Shown here in pieces: positions 15,107 to 21,458 of a stretch of 58,709 bases of DNA; within the stretch, counting starts at the first letter, position 1, and the number at the start of each line of letters is the position of its first letter. The position numbers and the translations under genes are program-made. The stretch comes from a virus, in IMG/VR virus record IMGVR_UViG_3300027759_000102, positions 1-58,709 of that record; one strand, written 5' to 3'. The notes beneath the pieces were generated by a model that saw only the letters and a list, made by a program, of their open reading frames with translations, was not told where the DNA came from and did no database searches.

Positions 15107-16675
15107 TTAGTAATAACCCGCGTAGCGTTTGGATTTAAAGAATTTAACTGGGTCTTTCTCGTCTGTATGTAGCCGTAAAAACCCGCCTTGTCTGAACCGC
15201 ATTAGTGCTAGGGTGGTTGAGTCTACCAAGTCATCATGCTCCCCTGCGGGAAATGACGCTACCTCATCCACTACTTCTTCAGCCCAACGTGTTTGGGGTG
15301 CCCATATAATACCTGATGAAAACATATCAGACACCGAGTTCAAACGGCTAATTTTATCGTTACCTTTGCTGGGGGTAAACTCCTGCACGATAATTCCCAT
15401 TGCCCGCAGTTCATAGATTAGCGGCGCGCCAGAGGCTTTCTTCTCTACAATAAACGCGTCGGGCTTCCACTCCATGTAGTGCTCGTAGGCAACTCTCTTG
15501 AGTTTGGGAAACTCCATCCGTTCTCTTATTGAGTTCAACAGGATAATATTTGCACCGCCTGTAGCGGGATCGTCGGGAGATTTCTCAGGCCACCATACTC
15601 CCCAAGTGGTGCAAGCACTAAAGTCAGCCCGATTGTTTTTTTCAAACGCCGTATCCCACGCTTGGATAATAAACTCACACTTTGGAGGTTCCTCTTCTTC
15701 CCAGACCCTCCACCAATTGCGCTTAACAATAGCGCCTTCTTCTGATGTAGGGTTCTGCTGATATTGCGCGTTCCACTGATACGATGGCATGGACGCTTTT
15801 GTTTTCATCAACGCTTCTAGCGACCATTGTTCTGGCCAGAGTGACCGCTGACTAATATGTAGGTCGCCGTTGCTGTCGGTTGTCTCTTTCTCTAACACAG
15901 CAGGAAACTCTACCACGTCATACTGATCTGCCCCGTCATTCATCACCATGTCTTTAACTACCCGACCGGTCAGATCATTTAACGCCCAACGAGTCTGCAC
16001 AATAGCTACTCTACCCCCCGGCATTAAACGTGTTCGCGCACCGGTAGTAAACCATTCATACGCTTTATCAAACACATCTAAGTTACCGTTGATAATATCT
16101 TGTTCATTATGTGGGTCATCAATCAATAGTAAGTCCGCGCCGCGACCTGCAATAGCACCGCCCACACCCACCGCAAAATACTCTCCACCGTGATTAGTGT
16201 GCCAACGCCCTGCGCTTTTTGAGTCTTGACTAAGCTGAACACCCGCTTTCCCACCAAAAACAGCCTGATAATCTTCACTTGCAATGAGGTTTCGCACCTT
16301 TCTACCAAAGTCAATAGCCAAATCAGCCGTGTGAGACACCATCATTACCTTTTGATTAGGGTGATTTCCTAGAAACCATGCGGGAAAATAGTAGGAAACT
16401 AGGTGAGATTTGCCAAATCTAGGTGCAATATTGACCGCAATCCGTTGTTTTGAGCCATTTGCTAGGTCTTCAAGCAAAGAAGCTAGCCTTTTATGGTGTG
16501 CACCTATCATATAGGTGGGTTCAATGAACTTTACAAAGTCTAAAAGGGTTATTTTGGCTGCTCGAATGGCTTTTCGGCGGCTCAACTCGTTAATTAACCG
16601 CAAAACTTCTTCTTTTTGTGCCGGAGGAAGCAGTTTTACCTTACTTTGAACACTATTTAAATCAATTGTCGTCAT
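15107..16675 (-). CDS. terL: Terminase large subunit
   Basis: The ATPase-nuclease motor pumps DNA through the portal. Visible motifs, counted from the ATG at 16675: adenine-binding LLDFVKFIEP, Walker A APRFGKS (about 84-90), Walker B LLLIDDPHN (about 182-190), coupling motif VAIVQTRW, and nuclease acidic residues in IIQAWDTAFE, IVEKKASGAPL and EHDDLVDSTTLAL. Total length 522 is normal. A TTG 12 bases further upstream is possible but the ATG is preferred; both overlap the TerS end by about 14-26 bases. The sequence type does not let me tell headful from cos packaging. Confidence 0.92.
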   Translation of the reverse strand: MTTIDLNSVQSKVKLLPPAQKEEVLRLINELSRRKAIRAAKITLLDFVKFIEPTYMIGAHHKRLASLLEDLANGSKQRIAVNIAPRFGKSHLVSYYFPAWFLGNHPNQKVMMVSHTADLAIDFGRKVRNLIASEDYQAVFGGKAGVQLSQDSKSAGRWHTNHGGEYFAVGVGGAIAGRGADLLLIDDPHNEQDIINGNLDVFDKAYEWFTTGARTRLMPGGRVAIVQTRWALNDLTGRVVKDMVMNDGADQYDVVEFPAVLEKETTDSNGDLHISQRSLWPEQWSLEALMKTKASMPSYQWNAQYQQNPTSEEGAIVKRNWWRVWEEEEPPKCEFIIQAWDTAFEKNNRADFSACTTWGVWWPEKSPDDPATGGANIILLNSIRERMEFPKLKRVAYEHYMEWKPDAFIVEKKASGAPLIYELRAMGIIVQEFTPSKGNDKISRLNSVSDMFSSGIIWAPQTRWAEEVVDEVASFPAGEHDDLVDSTTLALMRFRQGGFLRLHTDEKDPVKFFKSKRYAGYY

Positions 16676-17279
16676 TTTCGTCTTCAACTAGGGAGTCTAC
16701 GAACTTAACGAGGTCTTTTTCAGGGGGTGGCTCAACGGTTTCTTCCTGTATATCTTCTTCGGGTTCGTCCACAATCTCTGCAACACCCATATACAGTTCG
16801 AGCTTTTTAGTTAGCTCGGCTTCAAGCTCTGCGTCGGTCTTCATTTTATGGGTAACTTCAACGCGGTCAGTAAATAACCCCACGTCTTTCATCTTACCCA
16901 ACAACTCAAGGGCTTTAATCCGTATCTTCCCATCATCGTGCTCAGACTCTTTGAGCAACTTGTTCTTTACATACTCCCGAATACGCACCGCGCTATTTAC
17001 CAACTCGTGATCGTACTCCGATAGCATCTTATCCAGATGAGTGAGCGCGGCGGTTGGGTATTGGGCAGCTTCAAGCGGGCTAAACGCAGGTTTCTTAGGG
17101 TCGGTTACCTTTAAAAACATCTCTCGCGCAACGGTTTTATCTGCGGCGGTTGCGGGTTCTGCGTCTGGGAACATCATCTGCATCGTGTTACAAGCAAGTC
17201 TAGCCCGCTCAATGGCGGGCAACGATAACAGTGATACACCATCCGTAATATGGATGTGCGGTTCTGGGGTTACTTGCAT
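16662..17279 (-). CDS. terS: Terminase small subunit (probable)
   Basis: The ATG at 17279 has TTGGAG five bases upstream and gives 205 residues. The middle (about 90-160) contains YPTAALTHLDKMLSEYDHELV, AVRIREYVKNKLLKESEHDDG and IRIKALELLGKMKDVGLFTDR, the pattern seen in many small terminase proteins: helical oligomer core followed by KALELLGK...LF. The C terminus is strongly acidic (EPEEDIQEETVE, SLVEDENDDN). It is the first gene of the minus-strand late operon. DNA recognition is inferred from position and pattern. Confidence 0.75.
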   Translation of the reverse strand: MQVTPEPHIHITDGVSLLSLPAIERARLACNTMQMMFPDAEPATAADKTVAREMFLKVTDPKKPAFSPLEAAQYPTAALTHLDKMLSEYDHELVNSAVRIREYVKNKLLKESEHDDGKIRIKALELLGKMKDVGLFTDRVEVTHKMKTDAELEAELTKKLELYMGVAEIVDEPEEDIQEETVEPPPEKDLVKFVDSLVEDENDDN

Positions 17280-17303
17280 ATTAACTCCAAGATATTTATA
17301 CGA

Positions 17304-17332
17304 AACATACACGTATGGAACCAAAAAAGCAA
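17304..17332 (-). promoter_or_regulatory. Candidate late promoter, minus strand
   Basis: On the minus strand TTGCTT (17332-17327) and TATGTT (17309-17304) are 17 bases apart, leaving an 18-base leader including the TerS Shine-Dalgarno. A second pairing, TTGGTT (17324-17319) with TATAAA (17300-17295), spacing 18, is also possible but would start too close to the ribosome site. Confidence 0.5.
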
Positions 17333-17554
17333 GTGGGGGGTATTATTTTTTAGAATAATAGGGTGGGGGGGGCTATGTTCAAAATACTACATGGGGGGGT
17401 CTAAAGTTGAGAAATACGCATCGTTCACGTAAAACACAGCGTAAGCGCGAGGGCGGGACTCCTAAACCTATTCAGGGGGGATGGGGTGCGGTAGGGGTCA
17501 GGGGATAGCGTAGCGGACAGCTGTCCGCTGGCATTGGTTATCTTCAATCACCTA
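17333..17554. other. G-tract rich divergent intergenic region
   Basis: No gene fits here. The plus strand carries runs of six to eight G (17335-17340, 17364-17371 and 17393-17399, and six at 17475-17480), an AT dyad TATTATT/AATAATA (17341-17360), and the first copy of the CGGAC/GTCCG palindrome. It separates the minus-strand late promoter from the plus-strand promoter at 17555. G runs could form quadruplexes or slow polymerase; that is speculative. Confidence 0.6.
17513..17528. repeat. CGGAC palindrome, copy 1 (4-base centre)
   Basis: GCGGACAGCTGTCCGC is a perfect 16-base palindrome. It is the only copy with a four-base centre (AGCT between GCGGAC and GTCCGC). It lies between the divergent promoters. 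Confidence 0.8.
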
Positions 17555-17582
17555 TTGACTATTCATAGGATAAGCGTAGAAT
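17555..17582 (+). promoter_or_regulatory. Sigma70-type promoter for the isolated gene
   Basis: TTGACT (17555-17560), 16 bases, TAGAAT (17577-17582). It points at the 158-residue gene starting at 17648, giving a leader of about 60 bases. Confidence 0.7.
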
Positions 17583-17647
17583 TGGAACTGTCGATGAAGC
17601 AAATCGATACATGTAATTAACTTACTTACGGAGTTTTAAATAAGATT

Positions 17648-18124
17648 ATGACAACATTAAAATGTATGGCATCAAACATTGTAAAAAACGCTGATTCATT
17701 AACACAAAGCGAAATCAAACTATCTGAAGCCATTGCAGTATTCGTAGGCAAAGGTGGCAAGATAAACGATGTGCTAACTACAGTGCGGACAATTAACAAG
17801 GAAGTAATTAGCATCAAAGCATTGCGCGAAGGTAAAGCAGGTAACCCTAGTTACGCTCTCGCACTAACAAGGTATGAGCGTATCAGTAAAGCCAATCAAC
17901 GGCTTTTCCCCAAAGTAGCAAGTGCCACTACTAGCAAGCGTGGCACTAAGGGCACAGCAAAGAAAGGGAAACCGGTAGGCGTAATTGGGTCTGCTAGTGG
18001 CTTGGTTAAACTGAATCGGCAAATCATCGCAACCATTCAGAAAATAGAGAAGCCAGATTTTGATGCCGCTCGAGTGATTGCCGCTTATCAAGTATGCAAT
18101 GACCAATTGATACCAAAGAAATAG
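17648..18124 (+). CDS. Isolated basic protein of unknown function
   Basis: This 158-residue basic protein reads KCMASNIVKNADSLTQSEIKL, a helical middle, a Lys/Gly/Thr linker (TTSKRGTKGTAKKGKPVG) near 100-117, then LVKLNRQIIATIQKIEKPDFD and ends QLIPKK. It forms its own transcription unit, with a promoter at 17555 and a strong terminator at 18140. It is placed between the late and early blocks where phages often keep regulators. GGAG lies 14 bases before the ATG, longer than ideal. I recognise no domain; DNA or RNA binding is possible from the charge. Confidence 0.7.
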   Translation: MTTLKCMASNIVKNADSLTQSEIKLSEAIAVFVGKGGKINDVLTTVRTINKEVISIKALREGKAGNPSYALALTRYERISKANQRLFPKVASATTSKRGTKGTAKKGKPVGVIGSASGLVKLNRQIIATIQKIEKPDFDAARVIAAYQVCNDQLIPKK

Positions 18125-18139
18125 GTAGTGCAGGACAAG

Positions 18140-18169
18140 CCCTGAGCCGAAAGGTTCAGGGTTTTTTTT
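18140..18169 (+). terminator. Strong intrinsic terminator, plus strand
   Basis: CCCTGAGCC (18140-18148), GAAA tetraloop, GGTTCAGGG (18153-18161): nine pairs including one G-T, followed by eight T. It ends the isolated gene's transcript and insulates the candidate origin region from it. Confidence 0.9.
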
Positions 18170-18300
18170 CGCCTCGTGTCACCAGTTCTTCGGGGGTCTG
18201 AGGGTCGAAAGGGGGCGCGTGAGGGCGCGAGTGAGTTTGCCCATCGGTTGGCGAGTTGGCGAGTTGGCGGGTGGGCGTTGGTGGGTGAGTGGCGCGCGTT
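18170..18300. other. GC-rich region with short tandem repeats
   Basis: No gene is supported. The plus strand is G-rich (GGGGGTCTGAGGG, GGGGGCGCGTGAGGGCGCG). It contains a short tandem run TTGGCGAG-TTGGCGAG-TTGGCGGG near 18246-18270. Possible open frames are short and lack ribosome sites. Confidence 0.5.
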
Positions 18301-18306
18301 GGGCAA

Positions 18307-18319
18307 CGGACATTGTCCG
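18307..18319. repeat. CGGAC palindrome, copy 2
   Basis: CGGACATTGTCCG, preceded by A and followed by C, the only copy whose next outward pair is mismatched (A opposite C). It lies in the gene-free region. Confidence 0.8.
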
Positions 18320-18334
18320 CTGGAGATTAATCAG

Positions 18335-18351
18335 GTGGCGCGGCGCGCCAC
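18335..18351. repeat. GC-rich dyad containing GGCGCGCC
   Basis: GTGGCGCG-G-CGCGCCAC has eight-base perfect arms around one base. It ends four bases before a copy of the AAAAACTGGCGAT repeat. It has no U-run, so a protein-binding site or structural element is likelier than a terminator. Confidence 0.6.
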
Positions 18352-18354
18352 AGC

Positions 18355-18367
18355 AAAAACTGGCGAT
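18355..18367 (+). repeat. 13-mer AAAAACTGGCGAT, copy A (non-coding)
   Basis: First of four exact copies in 5.2 kb. It lies between the GC dyad at 18335 and palindrome copy 3. Confidence 0.75.
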
Positions 18368-18381
18368 ATAGGCGTTGGCAA

Positions 18382-18394
18382 CGGACAATGTCCG
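18382..18394. repeat. CGGAC palindrome, copy 3
   Basis: CGGACAATGTCCG inside AACGGACAATGTCCGTC; the next outward pair is A-T. Confidence 0.8.
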
Positions 18395-18423
18395 TCAGGA
18401 ATATTTAATAGGTGATTTAGTAT

Positions 18424-18853
18424 GTGTCAAATATTGCACAGACCTTGTTCCAATGTTCCGGAAAAAAAGGGCGTTGGAACACGTTTTGGAACAAGCTTTT
18501 CAGGGGCATCAATTTTTATAAGTCATTGATATATATATATAATATAATAATAGTAATAGTAATAGTAATGTCAATGTTCCAATGTTCCGTTTTTTTTATT
18601 AAAATATGGCTGACCTGAAAAATACGTGTCAAATATTGAACATGTATAGAATTGAACACAAGTTCGGAGCGACCTCGGCTGCCGTGTATTTGCGTTTCAC
18701 CACGGAACATTGGAACATCGCCACCTAACGTGTTGATTGCATTACCCTTTTTCATACCCGCGTCACACTTTACATTAGGAACATTTGGAACACCCTTGAT
18801 TCCATTACATTTCCCGCCCTTCTATCCTAGTGTTCAAAACTTGACATAGGAAC
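18424..18853. other. Candidate replication origin: AT-rich tract with GGAAC repeats
   Basis: No gene fits. The stretch holds an AT tract (18528-18570: ATATATAT then repeated AATAGT) surrounded by repeated GGAAC half-sites. GTTCCAATGTTCC occurs at 18447-18459 and 18576-18588, its complement GGAACATTGGAAC at 18704-18716, GGAACATTTGGAAC at 18778-18791, two GGAAC spaced 12 at 18476-18492, and one at 18849-18853. A 13-base direct repeat GTGTCAAATATTG is at 18424-18436 and 18626-18638. Iterons beside an AT-rich tract are the usual layout of an initiator-dependent origin. That function is inferred. Confidence 0.5.
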
Positions 18854-18869
18854 ATATCTATGGTATACT
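18841..18869 (+). promoter_or_regulatory. Strong early promoter, plus strand
   Basis: TTGACA (18841-18846), 17 bases, TATACT (18864-18869). The -35 is consensus. A GGAAC half-site (18849-18853) lies in the spacer, so a protein binding those repeats would touch RNA polymerase. It should drive the whole early block through a leader of about 670 bases. Confidence 0.8.
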
Positions 18870-18917
18870 CGTATTGTAAGTGAAAAGTTTGACAAAGTTA
18901 GGTAGCGGCTGCGGTAG

Positions 18918-18930
18918 CGGACATTGTCCG
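18918..18930. repeat. CGGAC palindrome, copy 4
   Basis: CGGACATTGTCCG within AGCGGACATTGTCCGTT; the next outward pair is G opposite T, which can pair only as RNA. It lies about 45 bases into the early leader. Confidence 0.8.
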
Positions 18931-18969
18931 TTGAGGTCACCGAGGTTATGCGCCAGACACTATCACTCC

Positions 18970-18981
18970 CGTTCTTTAACA
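18970..18981 (+). promoter_or_regulatory. boxA-like antitermination site
   Basis: CGTTCTTTAACA differs at one base from the boxA form CGCTCTTTAACA used in nut and rrn antitermination. It lies in the early leader, 26 bases before palindrome copy 5, the order boxA then hairpin as in nut sites. Confidence 0.5.
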
Positions 18982-19007
18982 GTTTAGAGTAAGACCACAG
19001 AGCCTAG

Positions 19008-19020
19008 CGGACATTGTCCG
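19008..19020. repeat. CGGAC palindrome, copy 5
   Basis: CGGACATTGTCCG within AGCGGACATTGTCCGTT (next pair G opposite T). It follows the boxA-like element. Confidence 0.8.
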
Positions 19021-19195
19021 TTGGGGCGTATTCGTTTAGCCGTGTGCTACGTAGTGTATGTCGTGGTGCTTGAACCCGTTGAGTCTACCTTGTCAGTTGC
19101 GCAGGTCGCGTAGTTTGCCCTTGCTGTCAGCAAAGCAAGTAGATGTAGGATTCATCGGACAACCCAGATCGACAACATCGTAGCACGCTAACATA

Positions 19196-19208
19196 AAAAA
19201 CTGGCGAT
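19196..19208 (+). repeat. 13-mer AAAAACTGGCGAT, copy B (leader)
   Basis: Exact copy in the early leader. With one more A before and GC after, it shares 16 bases (AAAAAACTGGCGATGC) with copy C. Confidence 0.75.
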
Positions 19209-19412
19209 GCACTCTGTGCTAGGGGCAATACTTAATGTGTGTAGAACCGATAGACAGCGGGGCTACTCAAGCGGCTAGGTGTAAGACTATACAACACGTG
19301 GAAGATTCTATACGTGTAGCCTAGATCGCTCGTATTGCCGATGGTGAGCCTAACACCCAGTGCGGACTGCGACAAGAACATGCAGACGCTCACAACTAAT
19401 ACTGAAAGCCAG

Positions 19413-19425
19413 CGGACAATGTCCG
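19413..19425. repeat. CGGAC palindrome, copy 6
   Basis: CGGACAATGTCCG within AGCGGACAATGTCCGCT, a 17-base dyad with outer G-C and A-T pairs. It is 118 bases before the first early start codon. Confidence 0.8.
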
Positions 19426-19542
19426 CTGCGACCAACCAACCGCGCCTTGGTAGACCAACATCAGGGCGCACCCCATAGCGCATTGCACCCAGTAGTGCGT
19501 TATGCGGTGTAAACGCACCATAACTAATCACGGAGAGATAAC

Positions 19543-19719
19543 ATGAAAGCAACACAAGCAATAAACCGTAGCACCCCGATGGACTTGCTCATGATGCAAC
19601 AACCGTTTAACCCTGATAGAAAGCATGAGCAAATGTATTCACGAGAACAGATCGAGGCGTGGCTTGTCTCGATTGGTAAAACCCGCAACGGACAACGTCC
19701 GTCAACCATTAACAAGTAA
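19543..19719 (+). CDS. Small early protein, first gene of the early block
   Basis: An ATG at 19543 with GGAGAG seven bases upstream encodes 58 residues: KATQAINRSTPMDLLMMQQPF, NPDRKHEQMYSREQIEAWLV, SIGKTRNGQRPSTINK. The YSREQIEAWLVSIG part looks helical. The last residues NGQRPS are encoded by palindrome copy 7. It ends 14 bases before the next start. No family is known to me; being first behind a strong promoter, it may act on the host or on regulation. Confidence 0.65.
   Translation: MKATQAINRSTPMDLLMMQQPFNPDRKHEQMYSREQIEAWLVSIGKTRNGQRPSTINK
19689..19701. repeat. CGGAC palindrome, copy 7 (inside a gene)
   Basis: CGGACAACGTCCG, centre AAC, outer pair A-T. It lies within the coding end of the 58-residue gene, so the arms are kept although they are translated. 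Confidence 0.8.
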
Positions 19720-19733
19720 ACAGGAGAGATACC

Positions 19734-21431
19734 ATGCCAGCATCTACGTTCCCATTATCTTCATACTCCAAAGAGCGTTACAACCTGATACGTCAAAAGC
19801 GTATAGTCGTGGGCTACAATTTCCACAACAACCACCCATCAGTTGATCGCCCTGATATATATCAGCGGCTTGCCCCTAAACCTCGGTCATGCTCATTCCT
19901 GCGACATGACCTAATTGGTTTGTATAACGATGGTTGTAGCCAATCTAAAGCCTTTCGCATTCGAGCCTTCCTGAAGAAGTTTGGTCAGCGGCTTGCCAAG
20001 AGTGGGGTCATGCGTAACAAGCCAATCGTTCCTGCCGCTGTAGTAGATTGGATACTTGCCAATCGCACCTTCATTGAAGACAGCCCAATATTTTTGACGA
20101 GTAACATGGTGGCATCTACTTTGTTGGGGCGGGATGTGACCGCACTATGGGATAGGGACAGTGAGAAGCTAGGTGATGGGCGTTGGAGACCTGTGCCGTG
20201 GCATCACTATGGGTTCTTCAAGGATTCAAGGTATTACCTATTGCACAGTCTACACATGAGCACAACCAAAGGTGAAGAAGGGCTACTCGCATTCGCAGAG
20301 TCACTAGACAAGATGAGGATCGAGCGTTACACCATCATCAAGCCCGGTCGCTACCTTGCTAGGTTCTTCCCAGAGTTGGGCGAGAGTGAGATTCGCACGT
20401 GGACAGAGCGGGTCGCGGCATCAATACGCCCTGCCGAGTTGAAGTTCATCGAGTCTGATGACAAGGATGGTTGGGTCAGTGTGTATCAGGATGGTCCTGA
20501 TAGTTGCATGTCTGGCAGTGATGCGGAGTGTGTGCATGTATACGCCCACAAGAAATCCGTGTTACGCCTAGCCTACTTGGTGCAAGGTGAAGACATCAAA
20601 GGCAGGGCTATCGTGCGTGAGGATAAGAAAGAATATATACGTTGTTACCCTAACACGTCTAGCACTGATTCCACTGCGTGGCACAACACCATGCGTGAGG
20701 CTATCGAGGCGGCAGGTTATACGCATGGTAACTTGGAGGGCGTGTTGCTTGACATGCACAAGGCAGATGACGGGGAATACACCATGCCCTACCTTGACTC
20801 GGGCAGTGGCGGTCCACAGAGCGTTGACATGGACGGTGAGTATTTCCGTGTGACCAAGCATGGTGAGCATGATGCAACCAATACAAACGGTCGGCTTTCC
20901 TTGCGGGACATGATGTGTTGTGACTCCTGTGGTGATGACTTTGACGCAGAAGATATGAACTACATCGACCACCATGAGCATCATGTCTGTAACTATTGCT
21001 ACAGTGAGCATTACCGCGAGGCGATTGGTAGACGTGGTCGGACCGTCATGACTTTAGCTGATGACTGCGTCTACTGTTCATCGGATGATAACCACTACGT
21101 CACGGAATACGCATCGGACAATGAGGTCTATGAGTGTGCCGAGTCAGGGGATTACTTCAAGTTGGATGATATGGTCGCCACGCCTGATGGATGGGTTGCG
21201 GATGCTCACGCTACCAAGTTGACTATCAAGACCGAGCGACACGGTGAAGAGTTTGAGTATGCAGGGAATAGTGATGTAGTCACCACGCATTCGGGTGATG
21301 TTGTGTATGACAAGGATGTAATAACGTATGTGGTAGATGATATTAACTATATATGTCATGAGGATGTAGATGAGATGGAGTTTCGGGCACAACTGTTATG
21401 TGAATCCTCACTTAACGAACAAGCAGCTTAA
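19734..21431 (+). CDS. Large early Zn-finger protein of unknown function
   Basis: This 565-residue protein has GGAGAG before its ATG. The N-terminal 250 residues are basic and contain no family I can name. A segment near 255-310 reads YQDGPDSCMSGSDAECVHVYA, SVLRLAYLVQGEDIKGRAIV and KEYIRCYPN. Near 395-425 lies a Cys/His zinc knuckle (CCDSCGDDF, then HVCNYCYSEHY), followed by CVYCSS near 446. The tail is acidic. It looks multi-domain: a possible substrate-binding part plus RING/zinc-ribbon-like fingers. I recall similar proteins beside AAA+/VWA gene sets in phages. Palindrome copy 8 starts at its stop codon. Confidence 0.7.
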   Translation: MPASTFPLSSYSKERYNLIRQKRIVVGYNFHNNHPSVDRPDIYQRLAPKPRSCSFLRHDLIGLYNDGCSQSKAFRIRAFLKKFGQRLAKSGVMRNKPIVPAAVVDWILANRTFIEDSPIFLTSNMVASTLLGRDVTALWDRDSEKLGDGRWRPVPWHHYGFFKDSRYYLLHSLHMSTTKGEEGLLAFAESLDKMRIERYTIIKPGRYLARFFPELGESEIRTWTERVAASIRPAELKFIESDDKDGWVSVYQDGPDSCMSGSDAECVHVYAHKKSVLRLAYLVQGEDIKGRAIVREDKKEYIRCYPNTSSTDSTAWHNTMREAIEAAGYTHGNLEGVLLDMHKADDGEYTMPYLDSGSGGPQSVDMDGEYFRVTKHGEHDATNTNGRLSLRDMMCCDSCGDDFDAEDMNYIDHHEHHVCNYCYSEHYREAIGRRGRTVMTLADDCVYCSSDDNHYVTEYASDNEVYECAESGDYFKLDDMVATPDGWVADAHATKLTIKTERHGEEFEYAGNSDVVTTHSGDVVYDKDVITYVVDDINYICHEDVDEMEFRAQLLCESSLNEQAA

Positions 21432-21444
21432 CGGACAATGTCCG
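21432..21444. repeat. CGGAC palindrome, copy 8
   Basis: CGGACAATGTCCG within AACGGACAATGTCCGTT, a perfect 17-base dyad. It overlaps the stop of the 565-residue gene and ends just before the ribosome site of the peptidase gene. Confidence 0.8.
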
Positions 21445-21458
21445 TTGAAAGGATAAGT

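Larger units (their letters stand above)
18870..19542 (+). other. Long early leader without a convincing gene
   Basis: About 670 bases from the early promoter to the first early start codon. It holds palindrome copies 4, 5 and 6, a boxA-like site and the second 13-mer. I see no tRNA-like arm set and no open frame with a ribosome site. The length and hairpins suggest RNA-level control. Confidence 0.6.

Noticed and set aside
18870-19542. tRNA or other structural RNA gene in the long leader
   Set aside because: I found no T-arm GTTCGAATC-like box with pairing acceptor ends. A covariance-model search would be decisive.
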